Source: Mytilus galloprovincialis
Taxonomy: Eukaryota; Mollusca; Bivalvia; Mytilida; Mytilidae
Direction: 5' to 3'
DNA length: 64,000 bases
Assembly (NCBI RefSeq): GCF_965363235.1
Contig: NC_134851.1
Location: forward strand, 36,174,321 to 36,238,320
In this document: in pieces, positions 49,285 through 59,572 of the stretch
Numbering within the stretch: the first letter of the stretch is position 1
Layout: every line of letters starts with the position of its first letter
The notes under the pieces: generated by a model
The model's database searches: none
What the model was told of the DNA's origin: nothing
What the model saw: only the letters and a program-made list of their open reading frames with translations
Translations under genes and position numbers: made by a program

Positions 49285-50197
49285 TCCAGGTCTGTCCGGC
49301 ATTAACACTTAATTGATGAGAGTTGGTTGACCGTTATTAATTGTCTAAATCATAATAATGAATTAACTGTTTGGTTTCAAATGACGAGGCTCTGCACTTA
49401 TACATCCCGTCATTGTGTTATTGTGTTATGGTGAATCTTGTCTTTCATTTTTACGTTGATGCTTTGTCTATACGCCTTTTTATGTCTGTTTTAAAATATT
49501 TGTTTGTTTTTTTATAGTAGCCAAGATTATGACTGCTGTACCCTAATTTTTAACATTCTTGCCTATTATGTCTCTTTGTTTTGTTTAATGATCGTTGTCA
49601 ATGTTAATGATTTTTATGCGACTATCTTATGAGTGGCAGGTTTAGCTGGCTATACTACAAGGTTTAATACATCATTCTCTACATAAACAAATGCCTATGA
49701 CAAATAAACTGATCATAGATACCAGGATTAAAAAGGAAAAGTTTTCTTTAAGGCACAACATGGCATAGAATATCAACTGTCATAAAACACCAAAAAAGGT
49801 AATGCTAAACAAATTAGTTATTTCATAATGTGTGTGCTCCAAATAGTCATCAACAGGTCTGGAACACTACCTTATATGGAAATGCATGAATTAGCACATG
49901 TAATTTTTTATTTACGTGTGACGCAATTTGTTTTTACCTGTGTTTTTGATCAACCACCTAAATGAGTAACAATGCATGATGGACTACTACGTGTTTACAA
50001 TCAACAAAACGATCAACCAAACAAGCGTGTTATTTACTGAAATACAACACATTGTTTCATGCAATGCGGGATTAACAATATCACTCAGTTTTTCATTTTT
50101 TGTATAAACGAGAAGAGAATGGAAATAGGGAATGTGTCAAAAAGACATCAACCCGACCATAGAAAAAACAACAGCAGAAGGTTACCAACCGTATTTT

Positions 50198-50235
50198 TAC
50201 GGTTATAAATAAACATATGTTTATTTATAACCGTA
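50198..50235. repeat. 38-bp perfect palindrome at array junction 2
   Basis: Identical to 49247-49284. The left edge of the array (48311) lacks the left arm. Confidence 0.85.
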
Positions 50236-52079
50236 TCCAGGTCTGTCCGGCATTAACACTTAATTGATGAGAGTTGGTTGACCGTTATTAATTGTCTAAA
50301 TCATAATAATGAATTAACTGTTTGGTTTCAAATGACGAGGCTCTGCACTTATACATCCCGTCATTGTGTTATTGTGTTATGGTGAATCTTGTCTTTCATT
50401 TTTACGTTGATGCTTTGTCTATACGCCTTTTTATGTCTGTTTTAAAATATTTGTTTGTTTTTTTATAGTAGCCAAGATTATGACTGCTGTACCCTAATTT
50501 TTAACATTCTTGCCTATTATGTCTCTTTGTTTTGTTTAATGATCGTTGTCAATGTTAATGATTTTTATGCGACTATCTTATGAGTGGCAGATTTAGCTGG
50601 CTATACTACAAGGTTTAATACATCATTCTCTACATAAACAAATGCCTATGACAAATAAACTGATCATAGATACCAGGATTAAAAAGGAAAAGTTTTCTTT
50701 AAGGCACAACATGGCATAGAATATCAACTGTCATAAAACACCAAAAAAGGTAATGCTAAACAAATTAGTTATTTCATAATGTGTGTGCTCCAAATAGTCA
50801 TCAACAGGTCTGGAACACTACCTTATATGGAAATGCATGAATTAGCACATGTAATTTTTTATTTACGTGTGACGCAATTTGTTTTTACCTGGGTTTTTGA
50901 TCAACCACCTAAATGAGTAACAATGCATGATGGACTACTACGTGTTTACAATCAACAAAACGATCAACCAAACAAGCGTGTTATTTACTGAAATACAACA
51001 CATTGTTTCATGCAATGCGGGATTAACAATATCGCTCAGTTTTTCATTTTTTGTATAAATGAGAATGAGAATGGAAATAGGGAATGTGTCAAAACGACAT
51101 CAACCCGACCATAGAAAAAACAACAGCAGAAGGTTACCAACAGGTCTTTAATGTAGCAAAAAATTTCCACATTTATAGTTCGTGATATAAAGTATTCGTT
51201 CCATGCTCAGATTAACAAAACCTTGTTCTATGCGAAAAAAACAAATTGAATTACCTGATGTACGATAATTAATATGTTTGATAATGACACGAAGATTTCA
51301 GGTATTCATCCACCAGACAGCAGCGAAACAACAGTGAAAAATACAATTACCTATCAGACACACTTACTAGTGTAAAGTTAGCCGTCGATAATAGCCGGTG
51401 CTAATATGCATGGGGTTCAGAAACTTTAGTATAGCTGGTAGCTTTAGATAGTTAAAGAAAAATTTGGATCCTATGGATTTTGTGTTCGTTAAAAGGCGAA
51501 GACTAAGAGTTTGGTAAAGATCTGATGAGATTACTAAACTTTCGAAGATCACAAAATTTATTTTATGAAATTGTACCTTCTTTGATGATTAAAAATTAAT
51601 TTAAATCAAGGAAAATAATGTGTTCATTTCTTTGTCTTAAAAACAAGGAATATTTATCAATAGGGGCCAATTATAGCCGATTATACGGTATGGGCAACCA
51701 TACCACATCTCCTTATTTTTGTATACAAACATCTTTCAGAATGTGCGATTTTTAATTATGAAATATATTTACTAACGTCTGTAGAACACTAAGTAATATT
51801 TTAATTTTGAGAATTTAAAAGGTACAGAACATGCACAAAACCTATATAATCCATCATATTTCATCGAAACTACACAAGACATTTTTAAATTCTTGTCTGA
51901 CAGTGTTAACAAAATCTATAAGTATAATTTATTGTTGACATCTTTCTGTATTTGGGACTTGCAAACTGGTCACTTTGTTCTGAAGGTACTGAAGCAGCAG
52001 CTGTAGTTTTATTTTGTTTTTCGTCTTTGCAAAGTTCGAATTTTTGTTTTACACATGTTATTTTTTTGGTCCTTTTTTT

Positions 52080-52190
52080 TTTAGCTTACTGTTCAGCATT
52101 GAATCTAAAATTGCTTACTTAAGAAGATTGTGTCTTGGATGGGAAGATGTCTCATTTGGCACTCATACCTCATCTTCTTATTTCTATATA
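52080..52190 (+). repeat. Diverged TTCGGTGTGAGCC-family 3' end
   Basis: GATGTCTCATTTGGCACTCATACC and CATCTTCTTATTTCTAT-like wording identify it. Upstream identity is weak. Confidence 0.5.
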
Positions 52191-52959
52191 CAAGTCACGT
52201 TTTAGAAAAATGATCCAGAGGATTGAAATAATAGGAGATATTGCGCATACGTCAACAGGACAGCAGCCGAACGATTAGAATACCTCTGAGGTATATTTTG
52301 GGATAAAATTAGAAACAGACGGACATTATCGATGGATGAGACTATACAAAGTATGTTAAGCTATTTACGTCCCGCTTTGATAGCACTTATTTTTAGCATA
52401 CTGAATATTGTGGTGCTCTTACTTTTAGTTCAGGTCCTGATGAAAAAGTTTACACATCCAGTACAGATAGAAGTGTTTCAGTGCCAGTATTCATGTTTTT
52501 CGAGGCAGAAATGTTTTGGGATGACATTATACAGATTTAAAAATTGTTCATACTAGACAGTGGTCAAGTCATCAAAAATTTCACTGTTCCACGCCGTGAA
52601 ATAATTGCACAAGGACGATGCATACAATGGTAAAAAAACCTGTTCAACTTCTTTTACATGGCGTAAAAGAAAGTCGAATCGTGAAGCCCGTAAACATTTT
52701 TTTTTAATCTGAGCATTAATTGAAGATTATGCATACAATAAACATATTTGCAGAACAAAAGAAAATATTTTGAGAGTCCCAGACACTATATAAGTTGACA
52801 GTTTTCCCACTAATTCCACGTGTTTTCAAGTAGTAGTAAACTCGTAGTAGCACACAATGCATTGTAGTTCATTGAGTCGATTGGTCAGTTATTCAAGGCG
52901 TTTGGGAAGTGACTATGCAAATATATTCTGACGTCAGGAAATCTAGAGTTTTCGCCCTG

Positions 52960-53005
52960 TACAAGGATTATTATTTAATACGCCAGTCGCGCGTTTCGTC
53001 TACAT
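52960..53005. repeat. Short inverted GATGAGTC-family end
   Basis: TACGCCAGTCGCGCGTTTCG then TCTACATAAG is the reverse complement of the TAGACGAAACGCGCG core. Confidence 0.6.
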
Positions 53006-53087
53006 AAGTAACAAGTAAGCCCATTTTTCATATTTTGTCAAAATCTGATGATTTTGTGCAATTTTCAGACCTAACAGCCTTCGGATA

Positions 53088-53196
53088 AACCTTGACCGCC
53101 AATTCCGATCCAAAATGTTTTGTTACCAACGATTACGATTTCGATATGGAATTTATCAATAAAATAACTTTTTGGATCGTGGATGGCGGCCAAGGT
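53088..53196. mobile_element. 109-bp hairpin MITE
   Basis: Left arm AACCTTGACCGCCA...GATCCAAAA and right arm TTTTTGGATCGTGGATGGC...CAAGGTT are inverse with a few mismatches. The loop is AT-rich. No coding content. Confidence 0.6.
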
Positions 53197-53925
53197 TAAT
53201 TATACCCAAATCAATTACAATTATGAGAAAACTGTTACAAAAATGGACCTTAAAATACAAAAAAATGTTTATTTCAGGTGTCAAAGCTCCTTAAATTTTA
53301 AAGGAAGGTGCCAAAAATAATATTTATACTAATTTCATGACCCTGTAGAGTGATACAACCAATGATAAACAATTAAAACGCAAAATCATGCTGAAAAATT
53401 CCCATCTATATTTTGACTGATAACGTATGTCATATGTTACATCAGCTTATTGGTATTTTTTTCAAAATAATTTCATGGTAAGGGCGCCAAAATTCAAAGC
53501 ATATATATAAATAATAGCAAAACAAATGAAGATGCTGACTTAGTTATATAATACACTTAATGAGATTTTAAAAGTATACAATGCTTTCTCAGACTGTCAA
53601 TTCTCCTACAGTAGCACTTTAATTCGATTTATTCAATAATTAGATTTTACAAAAGCCGATGTCTTTTTATTGACATACCAAACACACACATTTTTTAACG
53701 TTATTTTTTTCATTCTCAAAGGACGTGACGAAAAGGAAAGTACATGGTAGTATAATCAGTGTGTGTGTTTACCTTAACTGACTTCTATTAAATTTTTGTG
53801 TCGAAAATTACAGAAAAAGAGTATAACAATGATAACTGCATTGTGTGTTAAATAAGATAAAGCTTTTCCTAAATAATAAATCTTACACGGCACTAAAACC
53901 ATATTTCTCTTTCGAAAAACAAACT

Positions 53926-55354
53926 GTTTAAATACAAGAAGTAATCTATTGCAATAGATTTTCATTATACCATTAGTTATTTTTTCACATATAAAATCTT
54001 TTGTATCTTACATGTTTATATATCCATTAATTACAAAAAATCTTGAATAACGAGTAATGGTAGAACATGTACAAATGATGTAGTTAAAATAACCATACAA
54101 ATGTTAACTTCCTACCTTCTTAGACGTCTTCATCCTTCCTAATTTGAATCAAATATGAACTGATACGTTAAACAAACGCTGTTTTAATTGATATGAAAAT
54201 TTTCAAAAAAGAACTATAATTAGCTTCGAGGACACCGACAAGATGCTTCTATTATAAATAACGGAGCAACAGACGTATTTTTTTCTAAAAATAACTCTTC
54301 AGACTAGACAAACAGTTTGTATTGGAAATTCCCTATCTATATTTAGATATATAGTTGCAAATAAACATAAACATGTCTGAACATGTTACCTTCTTCTTTT
54401 CCAGACGAACATAATGTCAATACATATTTTTGCGCCCACGTCTATGTATTTTGATTATTCGCTCATTTGGAGATTTCTGGGATGTAAAATTATGAATTGT
54501 TTGAGTAGCATAAAGGGAAACATTTAAACACACAAGTTCTTACACGCTTATTATTAGCAAAACTTATTTTATTATATTCTGGGAGGAATAAAACATACTT
54601 TAAGAAATATAAAAAAAAATGGAACCTTCTGGAAAGGGATTCTCGCACGTTAAAGCAGAAATAATAAGCACCGATAATACGTATTGAGACAGTCAGATTC
54701 ATTAAAATTACAACATGTACAATAAACAAAAACAAATAACAAAATCAAAATTTTAGAATGTGTGTCACATCATCCATTTCTAATATTATTCATGTTAACT
54801 GATCAATAATTGAAATAAATATGATAACTGGTATTTTGAATTAGGAGGACTTATTACATAAATGCTATTAATAACTCATTTTGTATATAAGAAATTGTAG
54901 AGGCATTCTTCAAATCGGTAAACAATTTTACAAGACGCGAAATAATGCTGGAAAACCCTTAGCTATATTTAGATTGATAATGTATGTCATGTATTACCAT
55001 GATTACATTAGTTTATGAGTTTATTTTTCAAAATACTATCATGCTAATTGCGCCAAAAATCAAGGCATATAATAGGCTTACAAACTTCTTATTAATATTT
55101 ATCAATAGTTTAGGATTTGAACTAGCTTAAAACAATGTTAATGTTCAGGTCATGACACGCACGATTCCCTATGAAATATCTGTACATGGAGTTTATTTAG
55201 GACAAAAAGCACTACCAATAGATAATGAGAAAAAGCGTAATATACTCCGTAGGTTATTAAAACCTCGTTTGCCCTGCCCCCCCCCCCCCAACCAAAAGGG
55301 ATAAAAAGAAACTGTCAACGTCAAAGAATGATAGATGTATTTCATCATATTTAT
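53926..55354. repeat. 1.4-kb direct duplication, copy 1
   Basis: From GTTTAAATACAAGAAGTAAT to GTATTTCATCATATTTA, matching 56062-57491 with scattered substitutions and small indels. It ends soon after a poly-C run. Confidence 0.85.
54116..54133 (-). CDS. Candidate first coding exon of GIY-YIG gene B, proximal (MKTSKK)
   Basis: ATGAAGACGTCTAAGAAG followed by GTAGGA, phase 0, matching the acceptor at 48126. It would leave a 5.99-kb intron containing the 951-bp array. The AGG before ATG and the six-codon length match gene A's exon. The TATA position is degenerate (AATTAAAACAGC). Confidence 0.5.
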
Positions 55355-56061
55355 GTATTAAATTCCCCACATCAATAAATTATTGTATTATTTAATCTAT
55401 TTTTCATTTTTGAATGTTTATTTTCACCATGTGTATATTACATTAATTATAAGTATATTACATGTATTATGAAGTAATAAACCATCATTTAAGACGTTTA
55501 GGCCACTGGTCGCAACAGTTTCTTTATCTTCCTTAATTACATCATGTACATAGTAGACACTTATTTATTTTTCTGCTTGAAATATTATGGACTTTCCGAA
55601 ATGATTTTCCTGTAAGTTCAGTATTTTTGTGATTTTACTATTTGTGTATAACATGTTTGATGTATGGTTCTTATTATTGCAATGACAGTGGAAAATATTA
55701 CAGTTTGACAGTATGCATCGTATAATATTATTCTGTACTCAAGCGATATCAATGAATATTTTTAATATGTTTAAGGTATACCTGATTATATTTAGATACT
55801 GTATTATTCAGTTTTTAAACATGTTATAGAGTCAAATTTGTTAGTATGTTTTCCAAAGTTTCTTTTTAGTTATACTAGCTTTAAAAAAAGGGTAGGGGGA
55901 GGGGGTAATTTTGAATTAAGCAGTTAAACAAATATAGTTATCAACTTTATAAAATTAAGGATTGTCTCTCAATCAGAAGACGTACATTTGTTTAACATGT
56001 AGGCTGGTGTGTTACCGCTGATTGAAATTGATGGTAAGCATTTGACCTACATATTTTTGCG

Positions 56062-57491
56062 GTTTAAATACAAGAAGTAATTTATTGCAATAGATTTTCA
56101 TTACACCTTTAATTATTTTTTCACATATAAAATCTTTTGTATCTTACATGTTTATATATCCATTAATTACAAAAAATCTTGAATAACAAGTAACGGTCTC
56201 GTAACGGTAGAACATGTACAAATGATGTAGTTAAAATAACCATACAAATGTTAACTTCTTACCTTCTTAGACGTCTTCATCCTTCCTAATTTGAATCAAA
56301 TATGAACTGATACGTTAAACAAACGCTGTTTTAATTGATATGAAAATTTTCAAAAAAGAACTATAATTAGCTTCGAGGACACCGACAAGATGCTTCTATT
56401 ATAAATAACGGAGCCACAGACGTATTTTTTTTTCTAAAAATAACTCTTCAGATTAGACAAACAGTTTATATTGGAAATTCCCTATCTATATTTAGATATA
56501 TAGTAAACATGTCTGAACATGTTACCTTCTTCTTTTCCAGAGCATTCGAACATAATGTCAATACATATTTTTGCGTCCACGTCTATGTATTTTGATAATT
56601 CGCTCATTTGGAGATTTCTGGGATGTAAAATTATGAATTGTTTGAGTAGCATAAAGGGAAACATTTAAACACACAAGTTCTTACACGCTTATTATTAGCA
56701 AAACTTATTTTATTATATTCTGGGAGGAATAAAACATACTTTAAGAAATATAAAAAAATAGATCCTTCTGGAAAGGGATTCTCGCACGTTAAAGCAGAAA
56801 TAATAAGCACCGATAATACGTATTGAGACAGTCAGATTCCTTAAAATTACAACATGTACAATAAACAAAAACAAATAACAAAATCAGAATTTTAGAATGT
56901 GTGTCACATCATCCATTTCTAATATTATTAATGTTAACTGATCAATAATTGAAATAAATATGATAACTGGTATTTTGAATTAGGAGGACTTATTACATAA
57001 ATGCTATTAATAACTCATTTTGTATATAAGAAATTGTAGAGGCATTCTTCAAATCGATAAACAATTTTACAAGACGCAAAATAATGCTGGAAAACCCTTA
57101 TCTATATTTAGACTGATAATGTATGTCATGTATTACCATGATTACATCAGTTTATGAGTTTATTTTTCAAAATACTATCATGCTAATTGCGCCAAAAATC
57201 AAGACATATAATAGGCTTACAAACTTCTTATTAATATTTATCAATAGTTTAGGATTTGAACTAGCTTAAAACAATGTTAATGTTCAGGTCATGACACGCA
57301 CGATTCCCTTTAAATATCTGTACATGGAGTTTATTTAGGACAAAAAGCACTACCAATAGACAATGAGAATAAAACGTAATATACTCCGTAGGTTATAAAA
57401 ACCTCGTTTGCCCTGTCCCCCCCCCCCCAACAAAAAAGGGATAAAAAGAAACTGACAACGTCAGATAATGATAGATGTATTTCATCATATT
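56062..57491. repeat. 1.4-kb direct duplication, copy 2
   Basis: Second copy of 53926-55354. A short insertion (GTAACGGTCTC region) and a small deletion distinguish it. Its right end abuts the TTGCGGCAA-rich element. Confidence 0.85.
56263..56280 (-). CDS. Candidate first coding exon of GIY-YIG gene B, distal (MKTSKK)
   Basis: Identical six codons to 54116-54133, with a better donor (GTAAGA). Because both copies are intact, gene B could use either as alternative first exon. Confidence 0.45.
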
Positions 57492-58568
57492 TACCCTTAC
57501 CGAAAAATAAGCCCTGCGGCAAACATTTGCCGCAAGTTTGCAGTAAACATTGCCGCAAGCTTGCAGCAAACGTTTGCGGCAAACTTGCCGCAACCATTTT
57601 ACCATGCAAATGAAGTTTGCGGCAAGCTTGCGGCAAACATAATTATGCAAATTAGATTTGCCGCAAGCTTGCGGCAATTGTTTGCTGCAAGCTTGCGGCA
57701 ATTGTTTGTTGCAAACTTGCGGCAAACTTGCAGGAACTACACATATACCAATGTCATGTGTGTAGACACATTCAATTTATCTCTTTCAAATTACACAGCA
57801 CCATTTTTAAAAAGTCAATTCCTGTCTTTATACAAACAGTCATTGAAAGAATTCTTGCAAACTCATGAGATGTAAGGAAATACAAACATGCATTTGAGTT
57901 TTGAAAAAGGGACAGGGGTCATTCTCAAATGACATAATATACCTGTATTAAAAACTGAAAAAGATAAAATCTCAAGATGTATTATAATAGCATTACAGAA
58001 TTTAACTTATTCTTAGTTAGTACATCAGTAACAAATTCAAACTTATAATAGCTTAAGTTTTTCAATCACACATACATGTATATATAGTTGCTTACTTAAT
58101 TATGTATGATGATAACATTAATTATTTTATTAAAACATACAGTTTTATGAATCATTTGTACTTACACAATTACATACTGATTATCCCATATTATTGAATC
58201 AAAATGCCTCCTTGATCTCTTATATATGTGAAATGCATTTCCAAACACAACCAACATGACCTAGCCACAATTTCAAATTGTCAGCATCCAGGAAGTGCCA
58301 ACTAGGCATGCCCAGTCAATATTGTGTAATTCCTGCAATGTTCTGGCAAACATATAGAATGGTCAAAGTTTTCTGCAATCTTGCGGCAAACATATTGAAT
58401 GATATAAGTTTTCTGCAATCTTGCGGCAAACATATTGAAAGATCTAAGTTTTCGGCAATCTTGCGGCAAACATTCTTTATTATTTTAAACTTTCTGGCAA
58501 TCTTACGGCAAACATTGATGTTTCTGCAAACTTGCCGCAAGCTTGCAGCAATGTTTGCCGGAATATTT
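57492..58568. mobile_element. TIR element with TTGCGGCAA subterminal palindromes
   Basis: Ends are related inverses: CTGCGGCAAACATTTGCCGC at about 57512, and at 58560 the inverse of TCCGGCAAACATTGCTGC. Dense GCCGCAAGCTTGCGGC-type palindromes fill 57511-57740, and CTTGCGGCAAACAT units spaced about 55 bp fill 58375-58520. The middle (57740-58340) is plain AT-rich DNA. No transposase is visible. The several open frames here (57331-57875, 58278-58655) are translations of the repeat. Confidence 0.7.
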
Positions 58569-59165
58569 GACCTAAATATTTTTGCGATAAAGCACCATCC
58601 TATGTCTTCTGATAAATCCTTCATTCTAAAATTGAACAACGTATGTAAACAGTAAATCTATTCTATATTTTTGTGTTTTCCCGTACATTATTCATGTATA
58701 TAGTTTATTCGTTTACCTACACAAAAGAGTAAGTTGGATCAATTTCACAAAGTATTTGATTTTCCAAAGTATGCTTGTATGCCTTTTCAAAACACCGTCT
58801 AGGAGTGTCTAACCTCATATTTGAAAATCTGATTCATTGTTTGTTTAAATTTTCGAGATCTTTGATGTTCTTTATTCAAATTATTTTCAGATTTTTAGAC
58901 TTAGTGCTATTAACATGATTAAGGTGGTATGTGAATAAAATTGAGAATGGAAATGGGGAATGTGTCAAAGAGACAACAACCCGCCCAAATAAAAAACAAC
59001 AGCAGAGGGTCACCAACAGGTCTTCAATGTAGCGAGAAATTCCCGCACCCGGAGGCGTCCTTCAGCTGGCCCCTAAACAAATATATACTAGTCCAGTGAT
59101 AATGAACGCCATACTAATTTCCAAATTGTACACAAGAAACTAAAATTAAAATAATACAAGACTAA

Positions 59166-59456
59166 CAAAGTCCAGAGGCTCCTGACTTGGGACAGGCGCA
59201 AAAATGCGGCGGGGTTAAACATGTTTGTGATATCTCAACCCTCCCCCTATACCTCTAACCAATGTAGTAAAGTAAACGCATAACAATATGCACATTAAAA
59301 TTCAGTTCAAGAGAAATCCGAGTCTGATGTCAGAAGATGTAACCAAAGAAAATAAACAAAATGACAATAATACATAAATAACAACATACTACTAGCAGTT
59401 AACTGACATGCCAGCTCCAGACTTCAATTAAACTAACTGAAAGATTATGATTTCAT
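59166..59456 (-). other. Element 3' UTR between the SECIS and the tail
   Basis: Contains GGAGCCTCTGGACTTTG-type sequence, the start of which is shared with the truncated copy at 42998. No other structure is noted. Confidence 0.5.
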
Positions 59457-59519
59457 CATATGAACATCAGGCACAATCCTTCCCGTTAGGGGTTTAGTAT
59501 CATACCATCATTACATATA
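59457..59519 (-). promoter_or_regulatory. SECIS element (form 2), selenocysteine insertion signal
   Basis: Read on the minus strand. Helix I: TATATG (59519-59514) pairs with CATATG (59462-59457), across an internal loop TA/GTT. Quartet: AUGAU (59511-59507) opposes UGAU (59469-59466), giving the tandem G.A pairs. Helix II: GGTATGAT pairs with ATTGTGCC over 8 bp including wobbles, then one mismatch and CT/AG. ATGA is separated by 12 bases from an unpaired AAA (59495-59493). A short CCC/GGG helix with a five-base loop caps it, the form-2 shape. Every rule of eukaryotic SECIS is met. It lies about 55 bases past the TAA of the RT frame, the normal 3'-UTR place. Confidence 0.8.
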
Positions 59520-59572
59520 TGAGAAGAACATAACCCGTGTCATGCCAACAACTGTTTTTAGAATAAATGTGT

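Larger units (their letters stand above)
48311..51135. repeat. Array of three 951-952-bp units in gene B intron 1
   Basis: Units start at CATATGTTTATTTATAACC (48311, 49263, 50214) and differ at only a few positions. Each ends with a piece of Naiad-type tail (GGGAATGTGTCAAAAAGACA to GAAGGTTACCAAC). After the third unit the tail continues normally (AGGTCTTTAATGTAGC), while the first two are joined to the next unit by 24 extra bases. The array is young. A 60-codon frame at 48552 recurs in each unit but changes where units differ and is not coding. Confidence 0.85.
53380..57470. repeat. Alternating X-P-X-P-X duplication upstream of gene B
   Basis: Module X (AATAATGCTGGAAAACCC-like, then TAATGTATGTCATGTATTACC and GCGCCAAAAATCAA) occurs at about 53.39, 54.94 and 57.07 kb. 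Module P, with the six-codon exon, occurs at 54.1 and 56.26 kb. Part of this is the recent 1.4-kb duplication listed separately. Confidence 0.6.

Noticed and set aside
52332..52556. 74-codon plus frame with one hydrophobic segment
   Set aside because: A membrane microprotein is possible, but there is no promoter, homology or second copy to support it.
57331..58655. Cys/Leu/Gln-rich repeated frames on both strands
   Set aside because: They translate TTGCGGCAA palindromes; the peptide periodicity follows the DNA repeat.
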